64,000 nucleotides of DNA from Burkholderia lata (lineage in GTDB: Bacteria > Pseudomonadota > Gammaproteobacteria > Burkholderiales > Burkholderiaceae): positions 3,534,001-3,598,000 of the forward strand of contig NC_007510.1 of the NCBI RefSeq assembly GCF_000012945.1, read 5' to 3'. Shown here in pieces: positions 51,948-60,778 of this stretch; the stretch's first letter is position 1; the number at the start of each line of letters is the position of its first letter. A program made the translations under genes and the position numbers. The notes under the pieces are model-generated. The model saw nothing but the letters and a program-made list of their open reading frames with translations. It did not search any database and was not told the origin of the DNA.

Positions 51948-53291
51948 ATGCCTCCCCTGCCCCTGCTCGGCGCGCTGCTCGACACCGCCGGCACCGCACT
52001 CAAGGCCGCCCGCGGCTCGGGTTCGTCCAGCGCCGCCGGCAACGATGCCGCGAGCGCGACGACCGCCGTGCCGTTCGCGCAGACGCTGAAGCAAAGCGTC
52101 ATCACCCGTCACGATGCGTCGAATTCCCGCGTGCCGGATGCGTCGACGAAACAGGCTTCGTCGAAGCCGGCCGCCGGCACGAAGCCGTCCGATGACGACG
52201 ACACGACCGACGATACGACCACGAACGCCGCCACCAACCCCGACGCCGCCGCGCTCGCGGCCGCCGCGGCGGTGCAGGCGCAACTGCAGGCGCGCACGGA
52301 CAACGCGACGCCGACCGATGCGGCAGCCGCCGCGGCCGCGGCGCAAAAGGCGGCCGTGTCCGGCCAGCCCGATGCCACGGCTACGCTGGCGGATCACGCG
52401 GCCAAGGATGCGGCCGCGGCCACCCAGGCCACGCCGGCAACGAGCCGCGATGCGCTGCAGGACGCGCTCGCCAAGCTGACGGGCGGCTCGGGCGCGATCG
52501 CGATGCCCGCGACCGGTACGACGGCATCGACACCCGCCTCGACCGCAGCGACCGGCACCGCCGCGCCGCTGACACCGAAGGTGCCGACCTTCGACCGCAC
52601 GCTCGCCGACGCGAAGGGCGCGCTCGCCACCCAGCAAACACCGGCGCAAGCCACCGCACAGGCACTGCAGGCCAACGCGAACGCGCAGTCGGGCGAGCAG
52701 CACGCGCTCGCGGCAGCCGGCGACGCAATGGATCCGGCCGCCAGCGCGACGCTCGCGGCCGGCGCCACGGCTGCGGCCGCGGCCCAGGCGAACCTGCAGC
52801 TGTCGCCGGCCGCAGGGGCGATCGCCGCCGCGAACGCGCACGTGCTCGCGCCGCACATCAGCACCCCGGACTGGACGGACGCGTTGAGCCAGAAGGTCGT
52901 GTTCCTGTCGAACGCGCACCAGCAGAGCGCCGAACTGACGCTCAATCCGGCCGATCTCGGGCCGCTGCAGGTCGTGCTGCGCGTCGCGGACAACAACGCG
53001 CATGCGCTGTTCGTATCGCAGCACGCGCAGGTGCGCGAAGCGGTCGAAGCCGCGCTGCCGAAGCTGCGCGAGGCAATGGAAGCGGGCGGGCTCGGGCTCG
53101 GGAGCGCGACCGTCAGCGACGGCGGCTTCGCTTCGCAGCAGCAGAACCCGCAACAATCCTTCGCCGGCGGCCAGTCGGCGCGGCGCGGGAGCGGCGGATC
53201 GTCAGCCGTCGATGCACCGGTCGGCGCTGCGCAATCCGCACCGGCCGCCGCGAGCGTGAGCCGCGCCGGCCTCGTCGATACGTTTGCCTGA
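51948..53291 (+). CDS. fliK: FliK, hook-length control protein
   Basis: FliK is exported as a ruler and, when the hook is long enough, makes FlhB switch from hook to filament substrates. The 447-residue product has a long Ala, Thr, Asp and Gln-rich N-terminal ruler part (to about residue 300), with repeated short Ala-rich blocks. The C-terminal Flg_hook domain is SQKVVFLSNAHQQSAELTLN, then PADLGPLQVVLRVADNNAHA and AQVREAVEAALPKLREAMEA. The last 60 residues are Gln, Ser and Ala rich. The start ATG has a GAGAGAA site. It ends the fliFGHIJK operon. Confidence 0.94.
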   Translation: MPPLPLLGALLDTAGTALKAARGSGSSSAAGNDAASATTAVPFAQTLKQSVITRHDASNSRVPDASTKQASSKPAAGTKPSDDDDTTDDTTTNAATNPDAAALAAAAAVQAQLQARTDNATPTDAAAAAAAAQKAAVSGQPDATATLADHAAKDAAAATQATPATSRDALQDALAKLTGGSGAIAMPATGTTASTPASTAATGTAAPLTPKVPTFDRTLADAKGALATQQTPAQATAQALQANANAQSGEQHALAAAGDAMDPAASATLAAGATAAAAAQANLQLSPAAGAIAAANAHVLAPHISTPDWTDALSQKVVFLSNAHQQSAELTLNPADLGPLQVVLRVADNNAHALFVSQHAQVREAVEAALPKLREAMEAGGLGLGSATVSDGGFASQQQNPQQSFAGGQSARRGSGGSSAVDAPVGAAQSAPAAASVSRAGLVDTFA

Positions 53292-53318
53292 GCATGGCCG
53301 CCGCCGTGCGCGCGCCGC

Positions 53319-54959
53319 TCAGCGGCCGTGCACCGCAGCGGCTGCCTCGCCGCGCGGCGCCGCGCCCTTGCGCGTGGCGACGATGAAGTCCGCCGCGCGT
53401 TCGCCGATCATCACCGACGGCGCATTCGTGTTCCCGCCGACCAACGTCGGCATCACCGACGCATCCACCACGCGCAACCCTTCGACGCCGCGCACGCGCA
53501 GTTGCGGATCGACGACCGCGCGCGCATCCGAACCCATCCGGCAGGTGCCGACCGGGTGGTAGATCGTGTCGGCGTGCTCGACGATCGTCTTGCGCAGCTC
53601 CGCTTCGCTCTGGTCGGCCCGCGTGTACAGCTCGCGCCCGCCCTGCGACGCGAGCGGCGCCTGCGACAGGATCGTGCGCATCGCCTGCGTGCCGCGCACG
53701 AGCAGGTCGAGATCCCGCGAATCGCTGAAGAAGCGCGGATCGATCAGCGGTGCGTCGCGCGCATCGCCGCTCGCGAGCGCCACCGTGCCGCGGCTGAACG
53801 GCCGCAGCGCGCACACGTGCAGCGAATAGCCGAAGCCCCAGTGCATCTTGCGGTTGTGGTCGTCCACGAGCGCCGTGCAGAAATGCAGTTGCAGGTCGGG
53901 ACGCTCGAGCGACGGATCGCTCTTGATGAAGCCGCCGGCCTCCGCGACGTTGCTCGTCATCATCCCGGTGCGGCTCGAGAAATAGCGCGCGAGCGCGGGC
54001 GTCATCTTCGCGATCCCGCGCAGGCACACACCGACCAGTTCCGATGAATTCACGCGCGTATTGATGATGAAATCGATATGGTCGATCAGGTTCGTGCCGA
54101 CGTCCGGCGCATCCTGCACGACCGCGATCCCGTGCCGGCGCAGCTGCTCCGCCGGCCCGATCCCCGAACACATCAGCAGTTGCGGCGAATTGAACGCGCC
54201 GGCCGACAGGATCACTTCCGCGCGCGCGTCGAGCGTCTCGACGCGCCCGTTGCGCGCAACCGCGACGCCGGCCGCGCGCTTGCCGTCGAACCTGACCCGC
54301 AGCACCGTCGCATCGGTGATCACGTGCAGGTTCGGTCGGTTGCGGCCGTAGATGTACGCGCGGGCGACGCTGCAGCGCGAGCCGTCGCGATGCGTCACCT
54401 GATAGAAACCGACGCCTTCCTGCGTCGCGCCGTTGAAGTCGTCGTTCAGCGGATAGCCGGCCGCATGCGCGGCCTGGATGAATCGTTCGGAGAACGGATT
54501 GCGAAAGCGCAGATCCGACACCGTGAGCGGGCCGTCTGCACCGTGCCACGCATCGGCACCGCGCGCGTTGCCTTCCGCCCGGCGGAAATACGGCAGCACG
54601 TCCTGCCAGCCCCAGCCGGTCGCGCCGAGCTGCGCCCATTCGTCGTAGTCTCCCGGGTGGCCGCGCGTGTAGATCATCGCGTTGATCGCGCTCGAGCCGC
54701 CCATCCCGCGCCCGCGCGGCTGGTAGCCGCGCCGCCCGCCGAGGCCCGGCTGCGGCACCGTCTCGTAGCCGTAGTTCGTACCGAGCTTGAACGGCACCAG
54801 CGCCGCGATGCCGACCGGCATGTTGACGAGCAGGTTGCGCTCCGTATGCGAACCGGCTTCGATCAGCGCGATCGTCGCATCGGGGCAGGCATCGGCGAGA
54901 CGGCCTGCCAGGCTCGACCCGCCCGAACCGCCGCCGACGATGATGTAGTCGTATTGCAT
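53319..54959 (-). CDS. GMC-family FAD alcohol oxidoreductase
   Basis: GMC enzymes oxidise alcohols or choline-like compounds with FAD. The 546-residue product starts YDYIIVGGGSGGSSLAGRLA, the FAD fold. The GMC signature 1 region is GYQPRGRGMGGSSAINAMIY with TRGHPGDYDEW, and signature 2 is SAGAFNSPQLLMCSGIGPAE. The catalytic His region is HPVGTCRMGSD and, near the end, GGNTNAPSVMIGERAADFIV, with Asn in the usual His/Asn place. It is divergent from an aldehyde dehydrogenase gene, so an alcohol-aldehyde-acid route is likely; choline dehydrogenase is a common automatic label but not proven. Confidence 0.87.
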   Translation of the reverse strand: MQYDYIIVGGGSGGSSLAGRLADACPDATIALIEAGSHTERNLLVNMPVGIAALVPFKLGTNYGYETVPQPGLGGRRGYQPRGRGMGGSSAINAMIYTRGHPGDYDEWAQLGATGWGWQDVLPYFRRAEGNARGADAWHGADGPLTVSDLRFRNPFSERFIQAAHAAGYPLNDDFNGATQEGVGFYQVTHRDGSRCSVARAYIYGRNRPNLHVITDATVLRVRFDGKRAAGVAVARNGRVETLDARAEVILSAGAFNSPQLLMCSGIGPAEQLRRHGIAVVQDAPDVGTNLIDHIDFIINTRVNSSELVGVCLRGIAKMTPALARYFSSRTGMMTSNVAEAGGFIKSDPSLERPDLQLHFCTALVDDHNRKMHWGFGYSLHVCALRPFSRGTVALASGDARDAPLIDPRFFSDSRDLDLLVRGTQAMRTILSQAPLASQGGRELYTRADQSEAELRKTIVEHADTIYHPVGTCRMGSDARAVVDPQLRVRGVEGLRVVDASVMPTLVGGNTNAPSVMIGERAADFIVATRKGAAPRGEAAAAVHGR

Positions 54960-55686
54960 GTCACGTCTCCGTCGTGTCATGGAAGGCGCCCGGCACCGCC
55001 GCGCGACCGCGTCCCCTCTTGTAATTCGGGCATTGTAGGAATGGCCGTCGCACGCGCGGCGCGCGGATTCAAGAGCGATTCCTCTAAACGCCCGCGTGAA
55101 CTAAATTTAAGATGTATCGATTCGCTTTGCGCGACGCGCCGGCCACCAGAAGCCGATCCGTCGTGAAACGGGAGTGACGACGATGCAGCGCCAGGTTCTG
55201 CAGGCCGCGTGCCGACCGGGTTGTCCGGATGCGATGCGCGCAGCCCGCATTTCATTTCAAACGGCTGCCCGCATGGAGAGGCTCGACGTCATGCGCGCAG
55301 TCGGTCGAAATCGAACGGCACGTGTCGTCGCCGACCGTTTGGACGGTTTCTCGTCGCAGCTGCACGATGCGCTGCGGCACGATCTGGCGTACACGTCGCG
55401 CCGCGCTGTGTCGGTGCACCAGCAGGCGCTCGCGGCGCAGCGATGCGTGCCGGTCGGCAGCCACATCGCGCCGCACGCGCATGCGCCAACAAGCGGTTTC
55501 CGGATGCGCACACCGTCGCGTGGATGCGACGCCCGCTGCACGCTTCAACCGTTTTTCGAGCACACGTCGCATCCGGCCCCGCGCCGCGCGACACGCACCA
55601 CCCCGATCCGCGTCGCCGCGCTCGCCGAGCGTGCGCGTGCGGCGTGACGGCCGGCCGACCAGCCAGGCCCAACTGGAGGAGACGAC
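54960..55686. other. Gene-free 727-base divergent region between the GMC and aldehyde dehydrogenase genes
   Basis: Long open frames cross this stretch in several frames, including one of 157 codons at 55174-55647, but none has a recognisable product or good ribosome site and they lie in GC-rich sequence where open frames are expected by chance. A small A/T-rich patch near 55095-55125 could hold a promoter. The region is long for a divergent promoter here, so a decayed regulator gene is possible. Confidence 0.45.
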
Positions 55687-57129
55687 ATGAAGAACGACCT
55701 GCCCGAACTGGCCCCGCAAGCCCTGCCGTCGGTGGATGCACTGACGGCGCTGCTGCGCGACCAGCGCGCGGCCTACCTGCGCGCGCCGTATCCGGCATGG
55801 GAAACGCGCGTGCAGCACCTGCGTGCGCTGCGCACGATGCTGATCGACCATGCGGACGCGCTCGCCGAAGCGATCAGTGCCGATTTCGGTCATCGCGCGA
55901 AGCAGGAAGTGCTGCTGTCGGAAATCTGGATGGCGAAGGAAGAGATCGACGACGCGCTCAAGCACGGCAAGCGCTGGATGAAACCGATCCGCAAACCGAT
56001 GAACAAGTGGCTGCGCCCGGCGCGCGCAAAGGTGATTCCGCAGCCGCTCGGCGTGATCGGCATCGTCGTGCCGTGGAACTATCCGGTGCTGCTCGCGGCC
56101 GGCCCGCTGATCTGCGCGCTCGCGGCCGGCAACCGCGCGATCATCAAGATGTCCGAACTGACGCCGCGCACGTCGGCGCTGTTCGAGCAGCTCATTGCCA
56201 AGACCTTCACGCGCGACCACGTCGCGGTCGTGAACGGCGATGCGGAAGTGGGCGCCGCGTTCAGCGGGCTGCCGTTCGATCACCTGCTGTTCACCGGCTC
56301 GACGCATGTCGGCCGCCACGTGATGCGCGCGGCTGCCGACAACCTCACGCCCGTCACGCTCGAACTCGGCGGCAAGTCGCCGGCGATCGTCGGCCCGAAC
56401 GCACGCTTCGATGCGGCCGTCGACGCGATCGTCGCGGGCAAGACACTGAACGCCGGCCAGACCTGCATCGCACCCGACTACGTGCTGCTGCCGCGCGGGA
56501 TGGAAGCCGCGTTCATCGAGCGCGCGCGCGCACGCTTCGCGAAGATGTATCCCGACCTGTCGGCCAACGGCGACTACACGACGATCGTGTCGCCGCGCCA
56601 CTACGCGCGGCTGCAGCAGCTCGCGAGCGACGCGCAGTCGGCCGGCGCGCAGCTGCATCCGCTGTCCGACGCGCAATCCGATCCCGCATCGCGTCGCTTC
56701 GTGCCGTGCGCGGTCACGCAGGTGCCGGCTGCATCACAACTGATGCAGGAGGAAATCTTCGGGCCGCTGCTGCCGCTCGTGCCGTACGAACGGCTCGACG
56801 AAGCGATCGCATACGTGAATGCGCGCCCGCGTCCGCTTGCGCTCTACCTGTTCGACGAGGACGGCGGCACGATCGACCGCGTGATGCGCGAAACGATCTC
56901 GGGCGGCGTGTCGATCAACGAAACGCTGATGCACATCGCGTGCGGCAGCTTGCCGTTCGGCGGGGTCGGGGCGAGCGGCATGGGTGCGTATCACGGCTAC
57001 GATGGCTTCGTGACGTTCTCGAAGATGAAGCCGGTGCTCACGCAGCCGCGCCTGAATGCACGCAACCTGCTCGCGCCGCCGTACGGCAAGCGCTTCGCCG
57101 CGCTGATCAAGCTGATGCTGAAGTTCTGA
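55687..57129 (+). CDS. Coniferyl-aldehyde-type dehydrogenase
   Basis: This NAD(P)-dependent enzyme oxidises aromatic or aliphatic aldehydes to acids. The 480-residue product belongs to the class 3-like group without a C-terminal dimer tail: KWLRPARAKVIPQPLGVIGI, with VPWNYPVLLAAGPLICALAA as coenzyme-binding part. LLFTGSTHVGRHVMRAAADN and PVTLELGGKSPAIVGPNARF carry the general-base Glu. The catalytic Cys is in TLNAGQTCIAPDYVLLP. QEEIFGPLLPLVPYERLDEA is the usual EEIFGP motif. A GGAGGAG ribosome site precedes the ATG. It probably works with the divergent GMC oxidoreductase. Confidence 0.88.
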   Translation: MKNDLPELAPQALPSVDALTALLRDQRAAYLRAPYPAWETRVQHLRALRTMLIDHADALAEAISADFGHRAKQEVLLSEIWMAKEEIDDALKHGKRWMKPIRKPMNKWLRPARAKVIPQPLGVIGIVVPWNYPVLLAAGPLICALAAGNRAIIKMSELTPRTSALFEQLIAKTFTRDHVAVVNGDAEVGAAFSGLPFDHLLFTGSTHVGRHVMRAAADNLTPVTLELGGKSPAIVGPNARFDAAVDAIVAGKTLNAGQTCIAPDYVLLPRGMEAAFIERARARFAKMYPDLSANGDYTTIVSPRHYARLQQLASDAQSAGAQLHPLSDAQSDPASRRFVPCAVTQVPAASQLMQEEIFGPLLPLVPYERLDEAIAYVNARPRPLALYLFDEDGGTIDRVMRETISGGVSINETLMHIACGSLPFGGVGASGMGAYHGYDGFVTFSKMKPVLTQPRLNARNLLAPPYGKRFAALIKLMLKF

Positions 57130-57208
57130 GCCAAACGGGAAACGGGCCGCGCGCATCGCGCCGCGGCCCGCACCGGCATGCCGCGCGGCGAGGATGCCGC
57201 GCGCGCCG

Positions 57209-58231
57209 TCACACGGGCCAGAGCGGCCCTTCCTGCATCGCGCCGATCTGCTCGCGCAACTCGAGCACGCGCGCTTCCCAGTAACGATGCGTGTTGAACC
57301 ACGGGAACGCGGCCGGAAACGCGGGATCGTCCCAGCGCCGCGCGAGCCATGCCGCGTAGTGGATCAGCCGCAGCGTGCGCAGCGCTTCGACGAGATGCAG
57401 CTCGCGCGGCTCGAATTCGCAGAAATCCTCGTAGCCGGCCAGCAGGTCCGCCAGCGCACGCGACGCGCCTTCGCGATCGCCCGGCAGCAGCAGCCACAGA
57501 TCCTGGATCGCGGGCGCCATCCGGCTGTCGTCGAAGTCGACGAAGTGCGGGCCGGCATCGGTCCACAGCACGTTGCTCGGATGACAATCGCCGTGCGTGC
57601 GCAGCAGGCGGATCTCGCCCGCCCGCTCGAACGCGGCCTCGACGCCTTCGAGCGCGAGCGTCACGGCCGTCTCGTACGCGGGCCGCACATCGTCCGGAAT
57701 GAAATCGTGCGCGAGCAGGTAGTCGCGCGGCTCGTAGCCGAACGTCCTGATGTCGAGCACGGGGCGCGCGACATACGGCTGCGTCGCGCCGACCGCATGG
57801 ATCCGGCCGATGAAGCGGCCGAGCCATTCGAGCGTGTCGCTGCGATCGAGATCGGGCGCGCGGCCGCCGCGCCGCTCGAAGATCGAGAAGCGGAAGCCGT
57901 CGAACGCGTGCAGCGTGCGGCCGTCGAATGTGCGCGCGGGCACCGCCGGAATCTCGCGCGCGGCGAGTTCGGCGACGAACGCGTGCTCTTCGAGGATCGC
58001 TTCGTCCGACCAGCGCGCCGGACGGTAGAACTTCGCGACGACCGGCGGGCCGTCTTCGATGCCGACCTGATAGACGCGGTTTTCGTAGCTGTTGAGCGCG
58101 AGCAGGCGCCCGTCGGTGCGCAGGCCAGCCGGAATCAGCACGCTGTCGAGCGCGTCGAGCACGCACTCGGGCGTGAGTCCGGCGAACGGCGGGCCGGCGG
58201 GAGAAGCGGGAGCGGAAGTGACGTCTTTCAT
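57209..58231 (-). CDS. SrkA/YihE-type stress-response kinase
   Basis: SrkA-like proteins are small serine/threonine kinases of the aminoglycoside phosphotransferase fold; in E. coli the enzyme counters stress-induced cell death. The 340-residue product has NSYENRVYQVGIEDGPPVVA with KFYRP (the ATP-binding Lys), the catalytic loop LLRTHGDCHPSNVLWTDAGP and the Mg-binding FVDFDDSRMAPAIQDLWLLL. FWFNTH-like PWFNTHRYWEARVLELREQI near the end is typical. MKDVTSAPASP is taken as the start; an ATG three codons earlier is also possible. Convergent with the dehydrogenase gene across 80 bases. Confidence 0.88.
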   Translation of the reverse strand: MKDVTSAPASPAGPPFAGLTPECVLDALDSVLIPAGLRTDGRLLALNSYENRVYQVGIEDGPPVVAKFYRPARWSDEAILEEHAFVAELAAREIPAVPARTFDGRTLHAFDGFRFSIFERRGGRAPDLDRSDTLEWLGRFIGRIHAVGATQPYVARPVLDIRTFGYEPRDYLLAHDFIPDDVRPAYETAVTLALEGVEAAFERAGEIRLLRTHGDCHPSNVLWTDAGPHFVDFDDSRMAPAIQDLWLLLPGDREGASRALADLLAGYEDFCEFEPRELHLVEALRTLRLIHYAAWLARRWDDPAFPAAFPWFNTHRYWEARVLELREQIGAMQEGPLWPV

Positions 58232-58289
58232 GCCCCGCATTGTGCCGCCAGCCGGGCCGAAAGACGAGCGCCCGGTGCGGTGGTTGCGC

Positions 58290-58502
58290 TTAGTGAAGCG
58301 CCGCGCCGGCCGGCAGCACGGATTCGCCGGTGTCGATCAGGTCCTCGAGAAAGAACGGCTCGGTGTTGAGTTCCTTGGACTCGCCCGGTACGCCCGCGTA
58401 CCAGGTCACCATGGCCATGTCGCCCAGGACGCGCTGGACGATGCCGCGCGCGCCCTTCGGCACCGCGATATGGGTAGTGCAGACAATCGACCCGACATGC
58501 AT
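58290..58502 (-). CDS. Small protein of unknown function
   Basis: I do not recognise a family. The 70-residue product starts MHVGSIVCTTHIAVPKGARG and continues with strand-like, Gly and Val rich sequence (VQRVLGDMAMVTWYAG), as in a small SH3-like or KOW-like barrel. A GGGGAACC sequence before the ATG may be the ribosome site. The same frame continues 61 codons upstream without clear coding character. It ends 58 bases from the start side of the SrkA-like gene and may form its leader transcript. Confidence 0.55.
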   Translation of the reverse strand: MHVGSIVCTTHIAVPKGARGIVQRVLGDMAMVTWYAGVPGESKELNTEPFFLEDLIDTGESVLPAGAALH

Positions 58503-59298
58503 GATGGTTCCCCACTCTTGAATCTTGAAACCCGGCCCGCTGGAGGCCGGCAAATGCACGATCCGCGCGCTCTCGACGGAGCGTTGCGCGTAATCCCATT
58601 GTTCACGGTTTATCGAAGCACGAAAAGAAGAAGAAGCAGGCGAAGTGCCGCGAATTCGTCGAATGTCTCCAATCAACCACTGCACCGGGGTAGACGCTTG
58701 CCCGCCCGGTTACCCCCATCATACCCTGTCGAATGTGACTGCCCGCCGAATCCCCGGCATCACCGCGGCACACGCGTGACGGACGCCACGCGCGCATCGT
58801 GGGTCCGGCCCCGGGTCGCCACGCACATTCGCGCGACTGCGGTTGACGAACCACGTTGCACCGTCATCGCCCTCCCCCTGCATCGAACGCGGCCCGCGCA
58901 GCGATGGTTGCGCACGCATCGCCTTCGCTCTTCGCCCTTCGTCATGCAATGCCGCCGGCAGGTGTTGCGTCCGATGCCGGCCTTGCGGTACCTTTGATGC
59001 TCATTCGCGTTCAAGCGCATTCCGACACGATGCATCCGTTCACGTCCGCCCTTGCAAAATCCCGGCCGCAGTTCGACTCGCGGCCGCAGGCGTGCGCGCA
59101 TCCGTCGGTCCTTCCTCCTCCTGTCGCACCGCCGCTCGTCGGCGCCGCGCCGCCCCCTCCGGCGGCACGCGCCGGCTGACCAGCCGGCTCCGTTTCGTCT
59201 TCCATTCGCCCGCAGGCCTGCATTCGTGCGTCGTGACGCACGGCGTGTTGCTGCGCGCGCGAATGGAACATTTCGATCCGTTCGACAGGTGGATTCAC
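58503..59298. other. Gene-free stretch of about 800 bases before the DMT exporter
   Basis: Several open frames overlap here on both strands, but they are Arg, Pro and Ala rich and none is convincing. I see no strong terminator, promoter or RNA structure. A purine-rich run (AAAAGAAGAAGAAG near 58620) and the ribosome site AGGTGG before the exporter are the only local features. Confidence 0.45.
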
Positions 59299-60180
59299 AT
59301 GGTTTCGTTCAAACGCGCGCTCGCCGCGCATGGCGCGACGTCGCTCTTCGTGTTGCTGTGGAGCAGCGGTGCGATCTTCGCTGAACTCGGTCTGCGTCAC
59401 GCATCCGCGTTCGTCTTTCTCACCGCACGTTTCGCACTGGCATCGCTCGTGCTGCTCGGGCTGGCCTTCCTGCGCAAACGCTGGCTGCCGCCGCGCGGCG
59501 AGCGGCGCATGGCCGCGCTGACCGGCTTGCTGATGATGGGCGGCTATTCGATCTTCTACCTGCTCGCGCTCGAACGCGGGATCGCACCGGGCGTGCTCGC
59601 GACGATCCTCGGCGTGCAGCCGATCCTCACGCTCGCGATCGTCGAGCGGCGCTGGCAGCCCGTGCGCATCGCGGGGCTCGCGCTGTCGCTGGCCGGCCTC
59701 GCGCTCGTCGTGTTCCGCGGCACAGGCGACGGCGGCCTGTCGCTCGTGGGCATCGCGTGCGCGCTCATCGCGCTCGTCGCGCTGACCGCCGGCTCGCTGC
59801 TGCAAAAGCGCGTGCGTGCGGCGCCCGCCGACGTGCTGCCGCTGCAGAATGCGATCGGCCTCGCGCTGTGCGTGGCGATCGTGCCGTTCCGGCCGGTGTC
59901 GTTCGACATGAGCTGGGCATTCGTGATCCCGCTGCTGTGGCTCGGCATCGTGATTTCGGTGATCGCGCAACTGCTGTTCTACCGGTTGATGCAGCGTGGC
60001 GATCTCGTCAACGTGACGAGCCTGTTCTATCTCGTGCCCGTCGTCACCACGCTGATGGATGCCGTGTGGCTCGGCAACCGGCCCGAGCCGCTCGCGCTCG
60101 CCGGCATGGGCGCGATCATCGCGGGGCTCGCACTCGTGTTCCGCGCACCGGCCGCCCGCGTGCAACCCGACCGCGCGTGA
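59299..60180 (+). CDS. EamA/DMT-superfamily transporter
   Basis: The protein is a ten-span inner-membrane transporter of the drug/metabolite group, usually an exporter of amino acids, metabolites or drugs. The 293 residues hold two EamA repeats. The first starts SLFVLLWSSGAIFAELGLRH, the second near GLSLVGIACALIALVALTAG. VLATILGVQPILTLAIVERR with LAGLALVVFRGTG closes repeat one. VVTTLMDAVWLGNRPEPLAL with GMGAIIAGLALVF closes repeat two. I chose MVSFKRALAAHG, which has an AGGTGG site; an ATG 12 codons upstream (MEHFDPFD) is possible. Substrate unknown. Confidence 0.88.
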   Translation: MVSFKRALAAHGATSLFVLLWSSGAIFAELGLRHASAFVFLTARFALASLVLLGLAFLRKRWLPPRGERRMAALTGLLMMGGYSIFYLLALERGIAPGVLATILGVQPILTLAIVERRWQPVRIAGLALSLAGLALVVFRGTGDGGLSLVGIACALIALVALTAGSLLQKRVRAAPADVLPLQNAIGLALCVAIVPFRPVSFDMSWAFVIPLLWLGIVISVIAQLLFYRLMQRGDLVNVTSLFYLVPVVTTLMDAVWLGNRPEPLALAGMGAIIAGLALVFRAPAARVQPDRA

Positions 60181-60482
60181 GCGGGCGTGCCGCCGCGCCC
60201 GCGGGTACGGCGGCACGCATCGGACACATACGACGAATCCGCAAAAATCGAAAGGCACGGGAAAGATACGTGCAAGGCGTTCGTCGAACTTGCGGGAAAA
60301 ATGCGCGATTCGCCGGGCTTTCCGCTGATTTTTAATGGTTCGGATAGCGAAAAGCGTCGTCGTTTGCCTATACTCGAATTGACCGCCCCGCTCGCAATCG
60401 GGTCGGACCAATACTAGAAACACCCGGCATGGGGCCGGAGCACGCGCGCAAGCGCCCACTCCGGTCGACCTTGGAGACACGC
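60181..60482. other. Intergenic region before the small membrane protein gene
   Basis: GCGTGCCGCC (60185-60194) pairs with GGCGGCACGC (60209-60218) just after the exporter gene, a terminator-like hairpin without a T run. TATACT at 60369-60374 is a good -10-like hexamer, but no convincing -35 lies at the right distance. No gene is supported here. Confidence 0.45.
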
Positions 60483-60668
60483 ATGACGACCTACTTCACG
60501 ATCGGCGACTTCATCCTGTTGATTCCGATGGCGCTGGCCGGAGCGCTATTTCTCGGCGCGGTGCCGTGCGCAACCGAATTCCGCCACAACCTGCTACGCG
60601 TGCTCGGCGTCATCCTTGGCGTCGGCGTCGCGGTGTTGCTTGTCGAAGGCCTGCCTGCGCTGATCTAG
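60483..60668 (+). CDS. Small two-span membrane protein of unknown function
   Basis: The 61-residue product starts MTTYFTIGDFILLIPMALAG and has two hydrophobic segments, about residues 8-25 and 38-58 (RVLGVILGVGVAVLLVEGLP). Between them lies a short charged loop (TEFRHNL). A TTGGAG ribosome site sits before the ATG, which supports translation. Function is unknown. It is convergent with the aldo/keto reductase gene. Confidence 0.65.
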   Translation: MTTYFTIGDFILLIPMALAGALFLGAVPCATEFRHNLLRVLGVILGVGVAVLLVEGLPALI

Positions 60669-60778
60669 CGGCGCACCACCCGTGCGTGGCGTGCATCGCT
60701 GCATTGCAGCGATGCGATGTGCTGCGCGCAGGCCATTGATACGGCACGCGATGTTTCGCATGCCGTATCGACCGCCGG

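Noticed and set aside
55174..55647. A 157-codon frame upstream of the aldehyde dehydrogenase
   Set aside because: No family resemblance and no good ribosome site; two other frames are equally open there.
58760..59101. Overlapping frames on both strands before the DMT exporter
   Set aside because: All are Arg, Pro and Ala rich and mutually exclusive; none has a credible start or motif.
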